From: a candidate division TM6 bacterium UASB124
Lineage (GTDB): Bacteria; Babelota; Babeliae; Babelales; RVW-14
Assembly (NCBI GenBank): GCA_945897315.1
Contig: CAMDFF010000007.1
Location: forward strand, 1-53,779
Direction: 5' to 3'
Length of the DNA: 53,779 nucleotides
The notes beneath the pieces are model-generated. The model did no database searches. It was not told the DNA's origin and saw nothing but the letters and a program-made list of their open reading frames with translations. The position numbers were made by a program, and so were the translations under genes. Shown here piece after piece: positions 7,872-16,879 of the stretch; position 1 is the first letter of the stretch; each line of letters opens with the position of its first letter.

Positions 7872-9440
7872 ATGAAAAAAACATTTTGTATCGCGGGACC
7901 AATTCAATTAGAAGATCATTATTTTCTACCGTTTCGCATGAACGAAGCCGAGCTTATGCAGCTTATTGATGAGAAGAAATACTTTATTTTGCATGCTCCA
8001 CGGCAAAGTGGAAAAACTACTGCCATGCGATGGTTGGCTACTCAGCTTAATGCTGCTGCTGGTACCTACGAGGCTTTGTACGTCAATGTTGAGCCTGCGC
8101 AGGCCATGCGTGATGACGTTGCGACCGCCTTGCCTGTCATTATCAATGAAATTAAATTAGCGATTCAAGAATTTTTTGGCACACAGCATCCGATGTGTGC
8201 ATTTATTGCTAGCAAGGCGTTTCTGCAGACACCACCTGGTAGCTTATTGTCAGAACTGCTGCAGCACTGGAGTAGTAATAATCAAAAACCACTCGTGCTT
8301 TTTATAGATGAAATTGATGCTCTGATTGGTGATACTTTGATTTCTGTTTTACGGCAACTGCGTGCAGGCTATGCAAAACGACCATCGCATTTTCCACAGT
8401 CGGTTTGTTTAATTGGCTTACGCGATGTGCGAGACTATCGCATTTACTCCAAGATCGAAGGACAACTGGTTACCGGTGGCAGTGCATTCAATGTGAAAGC
8501 CGAAAGCTTAACAATTGGCAATTTTTCACGAGCAGAAGTGCATACACTGTATCTGCAGCACACAGCAGCCACAGGACAACAATTTACGGACGAAGCGGTT
8601 AGCTATGCATTCGAACAAACGCAAGGGCAGTCATGGCTTGTGAATGCGTTAGCCTACCAGGCATGCTTTCGTGATATGCTTGATCGCTCACAGCCAATTA
8701 CGCTTGAAGTCATGCAGCGCGCTCGAGAGACGCTCATTTTGCGACGCGACACGCATATTGACCAGCTACTTCACAAATTAATAGAGCCTCGTGTGCGACG
8801 CATCATCGATCCCATGATTGCCGGCGAAGAGACGCTGGATAATATGGAGCATGACGATGATTTGCAGTATGTCTGTGATTTGGGCTTAGTCACAAAAAAA
8901 GATCGTGCCATTGCTAACCCGATCTATCAGGAAGTGATTCTTCGCACGCTGACTTATCAAAAACAACAAAAAATTCAAAACCAGCCGCTCTGGTACTTAA
9001 ATGCCGATGGCTCCCTTAATTGTACAAAACTCATGGAAGACTGGGTGCAATTTTACCGCGAAAATAGTGGCATTTGGGGTGAGCAGTTTGCGTACCAAGA
9101 GTCAGGCCCGCACATACTGATGATGGCGTATCTGCAACGCGTGGTTAACGGTGGCGGCGTGATAACACGTGAATATGCTCTTGGCCGAAGACGGCTTGAT
9201 TTAGCTATTCTTTTTGGCGCAACGCAGCGGATTGTGATTGAGCTTAAGATTTTGCGTGATAAAACAACACTTCCACAAGGCTTGAAGCAGACGGCTGAAT
9301 ACATGGATACGATGAACGCAACCGAAGGCCATTTGGTTATTTTTGACCCCGATAAGAATAAAACTAAATCGTGGGAAGAGAAGATTTTTCAACGCGATGA
9401 GATTATTGAGAATAAGACTATTCACGTCTGGGGCATGTAA
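7872..9440 (+). CDS. AAA ATPase with C-terminal PD-(D/E)XK nuclease-like domain
   Basis: 522 residues. A Walker A motif APRQSGKTT at 42-50 and Walker B LVLFIDEID at 141-149 mark a STAND/AAA-type P-loop ATPase. The C-terminal part has LDLAILFG with Asp443 followed by IVIELK with Glu457 and Lys459, the D...ExK signature of PD-(D/E)XK domains. This combination is known in families expanded in host-associated bacteria such as Bacteroidetes symbionts and Chlamydiae; their role is not established, with mobile-element and defence functions both proposed. It is divergent from the Rpn-like gene across a 212-bp gap, so the two form a small nuclease-rich accessory patch. ATG at 7872, with AAGG ten bases upstream. 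No signal peptide; cytoplasmic. Confidence 0.8.
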   Translation: MKKTFCIAGPIQLEDHYFLPFRMNEAELMQLIDEKKYFILHAPRQSGKTTAMRWLATQLNAAAGTYEALYVNVEPAQAMRDDVATALPVIINEIKLAIQEFFGTQHPMCAFIASKAFLQTPPGSLLSELLQHWSSNNQKPLVLFIDEIDALIGDTLISVLRQLRAGYAKRPSHFPQSVCLIGLRDVRDYRIYSKIEGQLVTGGSAFNVKAESLTIGNFSRAEVHTLYLQHTAATGQQFTDEAVSYAFEQTQGQSWLVNALAYQACFRDMLDRSQPITLEVMQRARETLILRRDTHIDQLLHKLIEPRVRRIIDPMIAGEETLDNMEHDDDLQYVCDLGLVTKKDRAIANPIYQEVILRTLTYQKQQKIQNQPLWYLNADGSLNCTKLMEDWVQFYRENSGIWGEQFAYQESGPHILMMAYLQRVVNGGGVITREYALGRRRLDLAILFGATQRIVIELKILRDKTTLPQGLKQTAEYMDTMNATEGHLVIFDPDKNKTKSWEEKIFQRDEIIENKTIHVWGM

Positions 9441-9500
9441 AATATCTCGGGTGCACGGCTTTATTTATCAGAGCAGAAGCTCTTTATGTCTTGCGTGCAG

Positions 9501-10487
9501 TTACCAGCCGTACCAGCTCAAGATGCCTTTGGCCAAGCAGGGGAGCACGCTGGCACCCATGAGCCAGCCAACGACTGCCGTGAGGCGTCCCAATAAAATC
9601 TTTTCGGTAGGCTGAAAAACAAACGCATACGCCTCACTCATCATAAAGATAATGGATACCAGCAAGCAGGTAAGTGGCACACCAATCCACGGGATGCTGT
9701 TGCACAAAAAGAGCACACAAAATCCAACTATTGATGCGAGGTGAAGCCACTGTAGTGTTAACCCGCGGCATGGCACAAGCGCATAATGGAATGGGGTGTA
9801 GCGCTTTAAAAAGCATCCGATCATAAGTAAAAAAAAGAAGAGCAACGCGTAGACGTTGTTGAGCCATGCCCCGATGATCAAGAGCTGGTTCCACACATGA
9901 GCAAACGCATCGATCCAGGTGAACTCTTCGTTTAGCGGTTTGGTAGTCTGCCACAGGACGGCAGGGGTAACACCACCAACATCGCTGTCTGCTTGGGTAG
10001 GCTGTAGTAGCTCTAAGCCTGCTAGCCCGTTTGCGTTATTGATACGTGTCATGCAGGCCATGGTGAGTACCGGCTGTATTGACCACCGCATGGCTACTGA
10101 CCGTTTGAGCGCCAGCCCGGCGACATAGAATGTTGCGTGAGCAAGCGCTTCATGCAGCGCGGTGCCCGTCAGTGATGACTGAAGCGTGACAGAAAAAAAT
10201 ACCGTTTCGGTGTACGCTCGTCGCGCCCGATGAAAAATTTGTGGTGGCAACAGTGTGGGGATTGCATCAACGTGCCAGGAAGCAATGCGCAGGGCCCGAT
10301 TGTCAGTATGCACGGCTAGGCCTTTTTGGAATAGTGCAACGTCGCCAGGCTCTAAGCAGCAACGCATCCACACAACATGTTTTGTTGCAGCCTCTGAGGG
10401 CGAGCTGATAATCGTAATATTGATTGGTAAGACGCACTGAAAAAAGCTGGGCATGCAAGCAAGTATGACAGCAGCAAACAACTTCAT
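9501..10487 (-). CDS. Exported multi-pass membrane protein, unknown function
   Basis: 328 residues. A signal peptide or first membrane helix (MKLFAAVILACMPSFFQC) is followed by about 170 extracytoplasmic residues, then four to five hydrophobic helices in the C-terminal 130 residues (starting LLIIGAWLNNVYALLFFFLL). The extracytoplasmic part has a beta-rich pattern (PGDVALFQKGLAVH, ETVFFSVTLQSSLTGT) that recalls the N-terminal domain of DsbD-like proteins, but no CXXC pair is present, so I do not assign that function. Its 3' end faces the AAA ATPase gene across about 60 bp, and its start is divergent from the phosphatase gene at 10582. No family recognised. Confidence 0.6.
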   Translation of the reverse strand: MKLFAAVILACMPSFFQCVLPINITIISSPSEAATKHVVWMRCCLEPGDVALFQKGLAVHTDNRALRIASWHVDAIPTLLPPQIFHRARRAYTETVFFSVTLQSSLTGTALHEALAHATFYVAGLALKRSVAMRWSIQPVLTMACMTRINNANGLAGLELLQPTQADSDVGGVTPAVLWQTTKPLNEEFTWIDAFAHVWNQLLIIGAWLNNVYALLFFFLLMIGCFLKRYTPFHYALVPCRGLTLQWLHLASIVGFCVLFLCNSIPWIGVPLTCLLVSIIFMMSEAYAFVFQPTEKILLGRLTAVVGWLMGASVLPCLAKGILSWYGW

Positions 10488-10581
10488 GCCATTCCTCCGG
10501 ATTCTTTATTATTTAAAATATGTTTTGCTACGGTAAACACGTTCAGTATAGATTTGCCTAGGCGCTAGTGGAAGGACTAAT

Positions 10582-12228
10582 ATGTATAAATATGTACTCA
10601 TGCTGCTTGTCGGTGCGTTATTCGTACCGTTATCTGCAAAACAAAAAAAAACGACACCACCGCATGTGACTGTTGTTTTTGTCATTGACCAGTTTGCCTA
10701 CCATTATTTGTCAAAGATTAAGCCCTTCTTTAAGCACGGCATTAAAATGCTTTTTGATAAAGGCATTGTGTACGATGATGCACACCATCCGCTTGGTGTG
10801 CCAGAAACAGCACCGGGCCACCATTCTATTAGCACGGGCACGCTGCCAAAATATCATGGGGTTGTGTATAATTCGTGGACATCGATGACCGATTACTCAA
10901 AAACACGCTATGAAATTGATACAACTCCTCAAGCAGATATTTTGCGTGATGCTGGTGAGAAACAGCCGGGAGCATCGCCGCATCATACGAAAGTTGATGG
11001 ATTGTCTGACCAATTTATGTATTTAGCCCATGGTAGTGATCGCTATGCAGCCTACTCATTTTCACTCAAAATGCATCCGGTTATCTCTTGTGCAAATCGT
11101 TTGGGTAAAGCTTTTTGGCTCGATTCTAAAACGGGCCTATTTACGTCGAGCAAAGTATATTTTGATGCGCTGCCAGAGTGGGCGGTGGTATTTAACAATA
11201 AACATAAACATGCAACGACAAAGCCATTTCATTGGAAGACGGTGTATCCGCACAATAGTCCTGCCTATGCGTTTCCTTATGCGCGCGATTATGAGCATGC
11301 AGGCGCACCGCTGGGCATGATTACGGAAGATGGAAAGCCGCTGACGATTCCTGGTGTTTCGCCGTACGAGCTTTTTGTACGCTCTCCACAGTCGATGGAT
11401 CTTTTGCTGGGGCTTGCTAAAACTGCTGTTGATAATTTGTATGATGCCGGGAAAGATCGTTTACTGCTTTTTATTAGCTTGAGCAACCTTGATCTCTGTG
11501 GACATACGTATGGTCCCGACAGTATGGAATGTATTGATATTCTCTATCATCTCGATAAACAAATTGCAGATTTTATGGGCAATATTAATGAAATATTTGG
11601 TGCTAAAAACGCTTTGTATGTTTTAACGGGTGACCATGGCATTTGTCCTATCCCAGAAATTACTGCTAAAAAAGGGTATCATCCCGCGCGACGCATTCTA
11701 GCTAAGCAGATGATTACCGAAATGAATGCCCTTGTGGAGAAAAAATATGGCCTTGCTGGTTTTGTAAAAACCTATGAACCAACATTTTTTGTAATTGATC
11801 AAGAAGCATTGCGTGCTGCTGGTCGTGCACAAGGACGCAGTATTATGCATGACCTAAAACATTTTCTGCTTGGCCAGCGCGGTATTAAAAAAGTATGGAC
11901 GCGACAAGAGATAGCGCAGCTTCCCTTCCAGCCAGATGATCTGGAGCAATTTTATAAAAACCAGCTCTATAAAGATCGTAATGGTGATTTAACGATTATG
12001 ACTGAGCCCTATAGCCTTGTAACGCATTATGAGAATGGCACGTCACACAGCAGCCCGTACGATTACGACACGCATGTGCCGCTTGTTATTTATCAAAAGG
12101 GTAGCTTGGAGCATAAACGGATTACTGAAAAAGTATGGGTTCCACAGCTTTCTCATACGATTGCACGTATACTTGGCGTTATGCGTCCATCTGCGTCACC
12201 GTATAAGCCACTACCGGGGATTGTGTAA
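10582..12228 (+). CDS. PafA-like periplasmic alkaline phosphatase
   Basis: Alkaline-phosphatase-superfamily hydrolase releasing phosphate from phosphomonoesters (or phosphodiesters) in the periplasm. 548 residues with a signal peptide (1-19) and AAGGA before the ATG. The metal and catalytic residues of the superfamily are in order: Asp36 in VFVIDQ, nucleophile Thr76 in PETAPGHHS, Asn97, Asp304 and His308 in NLDLCGHTYGP, Asp351-His352 in LTGDHG, and His498 in DTHVPL. The spacing matches PafA closely. In PafA a Lys-x-Arg pair contacts phosphate; here it reads Lys163-Met-His165, so the Arg is changed. In a cell that imports host nucleotides it could scavenge phosphate. The neighbour is a MATE exporter, 81 bp downstream. 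Confidence 0.85.
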   Translation: MYKYVLMLLVGALFVPLSAKQKKTTPPHVTVVFVIDQFAYHYLSKIKPFFKHGIKMLFDKGIVYDDAHHPLGVPETAPGHHSISTGTLPKYHGVVYNSWTSMTDYSKTRYEIDTTPQADILRDAGEKQPGASPHHTKVDGLSDQFMYLAHGSDRYAAYSFSLKMHPVISCANRLGKAFWLDSKTGLFTSSKVYFDALPEWAVVFNNKHKHATTKPFHWKTVYPHNSPAYAFPYARDYEHAGAPLGMITEDGKPLTIPGVSPYELFVRSPQSMDLLLGLAKTAVDNLYDAGKDRLLLFISLSNLDLCGHTYGPDSMECIDILYHLDKQIADFMGNINEIFGAKNALYVLTGDHGICPIPEITAKKGYHPARRILAKQMITEMNALVEKKYGLAGFVKTYEPTFFVIDQEALRAAGRAQGRSIMHDLKHFLLGQRGIKKVWTRQEIAQLPFQPDDLEQFYKNQLYKDRNGDLTIMTEPYSLVTHYENGTSHSSPYDYDTHVPLVIYQKGSLEHKRITEKVWVPQLSHTIARILGVMRPSASPYKPLPGIV

Positions 12229-12309
12229 GAGGCTCTTTTGCTTTACATTGTTACATCCATTACATGTGCTTTAATTTTCGTGATTATGTAAAACATTTAG
12301 GAGTCATTT

Positions 12310-13698
12310 ATGAACTATATCTACTCGCTCTTTCGTCAGTCATTTAAAGCTGGTGATTCGTGCAAGCAGATAATGTTGTATTGGCTCCCTGAGATTGTGT
12401 CGGCAACTATTCTCTTTTCGCTGCCTGCGATGGTTGATTCATGGATTATTGCTCAGCTTGGGTCTACAACTATTTATGGTGCACTGGCCATGGGATCGAA
12501 TTTTTTGCATTCACTTACCAAGCTTGCGGAGGCGATTCCTGTTGCTTCAATCGCAATTATTGGCCGGCACAATGGTGCTCAACAGTATGAGGAATGCGGG
12601 GAAGGGCTTGCAGATAGTTTTTGGACTACGTTTCTTCTGGGTCTTGCGCAGTTTGTTTTTATTTTCTTTATGGCGCACTCAATTTATCGTTGGCTTAATG
12701 TGCCCGCTGATATGGTTAGTGTTGGGGCGCCATTTTTACAGCTCAAGTCACTGGGCGTGTTGCTTATTTTCACCACGCTTGGGCTTCTTGGCTTTATGCG
12801 GGCGATTAAAAATACGCATATTCCGATGCTGCTTAATATTGTTGGGTTGGTATCGTTTATCTTTTTTGATTATGCGTTGGTGCTGGGTAAGTTTGGCTTT
12901 CCACAGCTTGGAATCATGGGGTCTGCAGTAGCGACTATTATTCAATACAGCATGATGAATATTGGCGCGGTTGCGTATATCTTACTCAATCCTACCTATA
13001 AAAAATATTTTGCTCAGCTGTTTTTTAAAGTATTTAATATCATGCGTATGGGGCATCTTATTAACTTGAGCTGGCGGATTATGATTGATAAAAGTATTAT
13101 CTCGTTTGCCTATATTTGGTTGGCAAAAATGCTTGCGCCCATGGGTAAACATGCGATTAATAGCTTCGATGTTGTGCTCAAGTTAGAGCGTAGCGCTTTT
13201 ATTCCGGTGATTGCTGCAGCACAAATTATTACGTTTTTAGTGAGTAATCGCCTTGGAGCTAAAGACATTCATGGCGCTTATGCCAACATTAAAAAATTGT
13301 ACCTTATGACCTGTGGCTCTCTGCTGCTAGCAACTATTGTTCTCTTGATAAACCCAGGCTACTTTGTCAGCATTTTTGATCCAGCTGACAACTTTACAAC
13401 GTTTGCAGTTGCGGTACTGCCGATCATTAACATATTTGTCTTTTTTGACTTCACTCAGGTATTTTTGGCAGGAGCATTGCGCGGTGCGGGTGATGTAAAA
13501 ACTGTTATGTGGACGCGATTTTTCGTAACCTTCTTCTTTTTTGTTCCGCTTTCGTATATCTTGAGCGGTATCCCGAATATCTCAGACGTACTAAAATTTG
13601 TGCTGGTCTACGGCTCATTTTATGTAGCAACGGGTATTATGGGCTTAATCTTTTTATATCGCATTAAAAGTCACGCATGGCACAGACACATTGTGTAA
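12310..13698 (+). CDS. MATE-family multidrug/sodium antiporter
   Basis: 462 residues with about 12 membrane helices arranged as two repeats of six, as in MATE (NorM/DinF) exporters that expel cationic compounds using a Na+ or H+ gradient. The N-terminal motif ending PAMVDSWIIAQLGS and the SIAIIGRHNGA segment match the first-repeat signatures of the family, and GALRGAGDVKT in the second repeat is the usual MATE motif. An AGGAG precedes the ATG. gatC begins 16 bp downstream, so the exporter may lead the gatCA transcript. Substrate cannot be inferred. Confidence 0.85.
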   Translation: MNYIYSLFRQSFKAGDSCKQIMLYWLPEIVSATILFSLPAMVDSWIIAQLGSTTIYGALAMGSNFLHSLTKLAEAIPVASIAIIGRHNGAQQYEECGEGLADSFWTTFLLGLAQFVFIFFMAHSIYRWLNVPADMVSVGAPFLQLKSLGVLLIFTTLGLLGFMRAIKNTHIPMLLNIVGLVSFIFFDYALVLGKFGFPQLGIMGSAVATIIQYSMMNIGAVAYILLNPTYKKYFAQLFFKVFNIMRMGHLINLSWRIMIDKSIISFAYIWLAKMLAPMGKHAINSFDVVLKLERSAFIPVIAAAQIITFLVSNRLGAKDIHGAYANIKKLYLMTCGSLLLATIVLLINPGYFVSIFDPADNFTTFAVAVLPIINIFVFFDFTQVFLAGALRGAGDVKTVMWTRFFVTFFFFVPLSYILSGIPNISDVLKFVLVYGSFYVATGIMGLIFLYRIKSHAWHRHIV

Positions 13699-13714
13699 AA
13701 TACAGGAATAACGA

Positions 13715-13999
13715 ATGACAACATTCAATAAAGAAGAGCTTCTCCATTTAGCTGACCTTGCAGGGCTGCCACTTGCAGAAAGCGAGATTGCCCTTTTCAG
13801 TGAGCAGATTAAAGCCATTTTGGCCTATGTCGATCAACTAAAAGACGTTCAGTTGAGCGCTGAAATTGTGCCGCTGCGCACTGATAATGTTTTAAGAGAA
13901 GACATTGCTGAGCGCAAACCAAGTGCTGCATTTCTTGCACAGGCACCTGAAACTGACGATGGTTATTTTGTTGTACCAAAAATTCTTGATGAAAAATAA
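13715..13999 (+). CDS. gatC: Asp-tRNA(Asn)/Glu-tRNA(Gln) amidotransferase subunit C
   Basis: 94 residues, the normal size for GatC. It stabilises GatA in the GatCAB complex, which converts misacylated Glu-tRNA(Gln) and/or Asp-tRNA(Asn) to the correct species. The pattern ..EELLHLADLAGLPLAE and the late LREDIAE and FFVVPKIL-like end (YFVVPKILDEK) are the family signatures. AGGA lies seven bases before the ATG, and gatA starts 5 bp after the stop, so the two are cotranscribed. gatB is not in the window. Confidence 0.9.
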   Translation: MTTFNKEELLHLADLAGLPLAESEIALFSEQIKAILAYVDQLKDVQLSAEIVPLRTDNVLREDIAERKPSAAFLAQAPETDDGYFVVPKILDEK

Positions 14000-14004
14000 G
14001 TCCT

Positions 14005-15435
14005 ATGAATGCCTTTAGCACCGTGCACGACCTTAAACGTGCATTAGAACAAAAAAAAATCTCTGCAGCTGAGTTGCACACTTTCTACCAAGCGCGTATT
14101 GAAAAATACAACCCGCAGTTAAACGCTGTGTTGGAAACGTTTTCAGAGGAACACGTACCGCACGATGGCTTGCTTGGTGGCATTCCCTGCCTGCTCAAAG
14201 ACAATATTTGCCAAGCAGGAAGAACTACATCTGCAGGGTCACATATTTTAAAAAACTACAAAGCTCCGTACCAAGCTACTGTTGCACATCGTCTTCATAA
14301 TGCTGGTGCTCACTTGATGGGCCGTACGAATATGGATGAGTTTGGTATGGGCGGCTCTGGCGAATTCTCAGCTTATGGAGCAACAAAAAACCCGTGGGAT
14401 CTGACGCGTTCTCCTGGTGGCTCAAGCGCTGGCTCCGCTGCAGCTGTTGCTGCAGGTTTGACGCCTTTTGCGCTTGGCACAGAGACAGGTGGATCTGTGC
14501 GCCATCCGGCATCGTACTGTAATTTGGTTGGTATGTATCCAACCTACGGCTTGCACTCACGCTATGGCATGATCGCCTTTGCTTCGTCTACGGATCAAGT
14601 TGGCGTTATCACGCGTACGGTAGCTGACAATGCTTTGGTTGCTACAACACTTTCTGGGCATGATGCACATGATGCAACCAGCATTCCGATGGCACCAAAA
14701 AATTATATGGCAAGCCTCACCGGTAAGCTGCCTGCAGGTTTTACCGTAGGCATTATTAAAGATGTTCTTGATTCTGATGGCATTGTGCCTGCTGTGCGCG
14801 AGCGCTTTGACGCTTCGATCAAGCAGCTTGAACAGCTGGGCGCAACAATAAAAGTGGTTGATATTGCAAGTTTACGCTACGGCATTGCACTCTATTTTAT
14901 TATTAGTCGTGCAGAAGCAGCCTCTAATTTGTATCGTTACGACGGTTCATTGTATGGCAATCGTGCCAAAGAGGCGTATAACTTAGCAGAAATGTACCTG
15001 AAGACTCGCGAGCAAGGCTTTGGGGCAGAAGTAAAACGTCGTATTTTAGTTGGTAATTATGTGCTTTCTGCAGGACACAAAGACGCATACTACAATAAAG
15101 CGCAACTCATTCGTGCTCAGCTGCGTGCTGAATTTGAAAAAGCATTTCATGAAGTTGATGTGCTTGTGAGCCCAACGGCACCAACGTTGCCATTTAAGCT
15201 TAATAGTCTTACTGAAGATCCTATTGCGATGTACCTGGCTGATTATTTTACTACGCCAAATTGCATCATTGGGACGCCGGCTATTTCGGTTCCTGCGGGC
15301 TTTTCTGCTGAAGGGCTGCCGGTTGGCATTCAGTTTTTTGGTCCACGATTGTCTGAAGAGCTGTTGTTCAATGTCGCGCATGCTTTTGAACAGGCAACGG
15401 GATATTACACCAAAACCCCTGCTGGATTTGAGTAA
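14005..15435 (+). CDS. gatA: Asp/Glu-tRNA amidotransferase subunit A
   Basis: 476 residues, the amidase-signature subunit that releases ammonia from glutamine for tRNA amidation. The Ser-cisSer-Lys triad is visible: Lys65 in CLLKDNI, Ser140 in PGGSSAGSAAA, and nucleophile Ser164 in TETGGSVRHPA, with the same spacing as known GatA proteins. The asparagine-rich MGRTNMDEFGMGGSGE segment is typical. The reading frame is complete. It directly follows gatC and is followed by a hairpin at 15444-15468. Confidence 0.95.
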   Translation: MNAFSTVHDLKRALEQKKISAAELHTFYQARIEKYNPQLNAVLETFSEEHVPHDGLLGGIPCLLKDNICQAGRTTSAGSHILKNYKAPYQATVAHRLHNAGAHLMGRTNMDEFGMGGSGEFSAYGATKNPWDLTRSPGGSSAGSAAAVAAGLTPFALGTETGGSVRHPASYCNLVGMYPTYGLHSRYGMIAFASSTDQVGVITRTVADNALVATTLSGHDAHDATSIPMAPKNYMASLTGKLPAGFTVGIIKDVLDSDGIVPAVRERFDASIKQLEQLGATIKVVDIASLRYGIALYFIISRAEAASNLYRYDGSLYGNRAKEAYNLAEMYLKTREQGFGAEVKRRILVGNYVLSAGHKDAYYNKAQLIRAQLRAEFEKAFHEVDVLVSPTAPTLPFKLNSLTEDPIAMYLADYFTTPNCIIGTPAISVPAGFSAEGLPVGIQFFGPRLSEELLFNVAHAFEQATGYYTKTPAGFE

Positions 15436-15443
15436 GAAATAAA

Positions 15444-15468
15444 AGAGGGTCCCTTTCCAGGACCCTCT
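15444..15468 (+). terminator. Hairpin after gatA
   Basis: A 9-bp perfect stem (AGAGGGTCC with GGACCCTCT, 7-nt loop) begins 9 nt after the gatA stop. No clear T-run follows on the plus strand, so it is a probable but weak terminator, or a transcript-end stabilising hairpin. Confidence 0.55.
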
Positions 15469-15589
15469 GATTCCGCTCTGCTAGATATGATTTCCAGATG
15501 CCCATGTGCTTAGATCGCTGAGTGACAGTGTTTTGAGCGATCGACTTTTCGGGCAATATTCGCAATATTTTTATTTTGAGGCAGCTTTA

Positions 15590-16879
15590 GTGAAAACATA
15601 TTGTGCATCTTTTGCCTACACGCTGCTTCAGATACTATGTTTACCTATTATTATTGTATTGCTTCTTGTTGTTCATGCGCAGCGTCGCGGTAAAGATAAT
15701 TGGCACGAACGACTGGGCTTTGTGCCTGTAAGTCCCCCCAATAAAAAGGTAATCTGGTTTCATGCCGTTTCTGCTGGGGAGGTGCTTTCGGTGCAAGAGA
15801 TTATTGCCACTATCAAGCGAGAGCAGCCAGAGAGCTGGTGTTATCTAACCGTTGGGACCCCAATCGGGCGGCAGATGGCAGAAAAAAATATTGCAGCAGA
15901 TGCGATTAGTTATCTACCGTATGATTTTTTGCCAAGTATGTTTTTAGCGCATGTACGCATACGGCCGCATGCATTGATTGTAGTTGAGTCTGAGCTGTGG
16001 CCCCATCTATTTTTTCTGGCTGCATGGCGCCGGACGTTATTGTTTTTGGTAAATGCTCGTGTGAGTCAACGGTCTGCGCATCGCATGCAGGTGCTGGCAC
16101 CGCTTGTGCGGCTTCTGTTTAACTGTTGTCATATTATTTTGACTCAAAGCGATGCTGGTCGTGCGAGTTTTCTTGCGCTTGGTGTGGCAGAGAATAAAGT
16201 AAGTACGCTGGGTAATATCAAAGCATTTAATGTATTTCAAAAAAAAGTGCAGCTTCTTGTTGCAAAACAGCCATCGGTGGATCTTGTTTTGTTGGCCGGT
16301 TCAATCCATCCAACAGAAGATGGGGTGTATTTGGCGCTGTTTTGTCAGCTTAAGAAAAACTTTCCATCACTAAAACTTATTGTAGTGCCGCGACATTTTC
16401 ACTGGCAAGAATCGCTAATTATTCATACACGAGCAACAGGTTTGCGTACGGTTGTTTGGACAAGCGATATGGCTGAAGTATCGATCGAAAGCTTGTTGGA
16501 GCACGCGGACATTGTGATTGTCTGCCGGTTTGGCGAGCTGTTTACACTTTATCAGCACGCATCGATTTTCTTTCTAGGCGGGACATTTGTTCCTGTGGGT
16601 GGCCATAATTTACTTGAGCCCGCTGCATGGGGAGTTCCATCAATTGTGGGGCCATACCACGCTAATTGCTTGAGCACGCTTGAAGCACTTGAAGAGCACC
16701 AGGCAGCGCGAGCAGTGAAATCAGAAGCTGAATTATATGAGGTGGCTCAGGATCTATTAAAAAATCCTGCACAACGTATCGCTATGCAGGATGCAAATAG
16801 ATCTTGGATACAAGAAGAAGCGCATCGCGTAGAAAACACGATGCGCTTACTATTATTTAGATTACTTTTTGACTACTGA
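15590..16879 (+). CDS. waaA: 3-deoxy-D-manno-octulosonic acid (Kdo) transferase
   Basis: Glycosyltransferase (GT30) that adds Kdo to lipid A on the cytoplasmic face of the inner membrane. I chose the GTG at 15590, which has GAGG eight bases upstream; the frame could start at a GTG at 15506 but that adds 28 residues with no counterpart in the family. From 15590 the protein is 429 residues, a normal length. There is one N-terminal membrane helix, then DNWHERLGF, WFHAVSAGEVLS with the catalytic Glu, the VESELWP motif, QSDAGRASFLALG, VVPRHFHW and GGHNLLEPAAWGVP, all WaaA signatures. Its 3' end overlaps the convergent lon gene by 18 bp. It shows the cell makes at least a Kdo-lipid A core. Confidence 0.9.
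   Translation: MKTYCASFAYTLLQILCLPIIIVLLLVVHAQRRGKDNWHERLGFVPVSPPNKKVIWFHAVSAGEVLSVQEIIATIKREQPESWCYLTVGTPIGRQMAEKNIAADAISYLPYDFLPSMFLAHVRIRPHALIVVESELWPHLFFLAAWRRTLLFLVNARVSQRSAHRMQVLAPLVRLLFNCCHIILTQSDAGRASFLALGVAENKVSTLGNIKAFNVFQKKVQLLVAKQPSVDLVLLAGSIHPTEDGVYLALFCQLKKNFPSLKLIVVPRHFHWQESLIIHTRATGLRTVVWTSDMAEVSIESLLEHADIVIVCRFGELFTLYQHASIFFLGGTFVPVGGHNLLEPAAWGVPSIVGPYHANCLSTLEALEEHQAARAVKSEAELYEVAQDLLKNPAQRIAMQDANRSWIQEEAHRVENTMRLLLFRLLFDY

Noticed and set aside
7659-7907. Minus-strand frames covering the start of the ATPase gene
   Set aside because: They overlap the 5' end of the intact AAA ATPase on the opposite strand and carry no recognisable domain.
15506-15589. Upstream extension of waaA from GTG 15506
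   Set aside because: The extra 28 residues have no counterpart in Kdo transferases, and the GTG at 15590 has a better ribosome site and gives the normal length.
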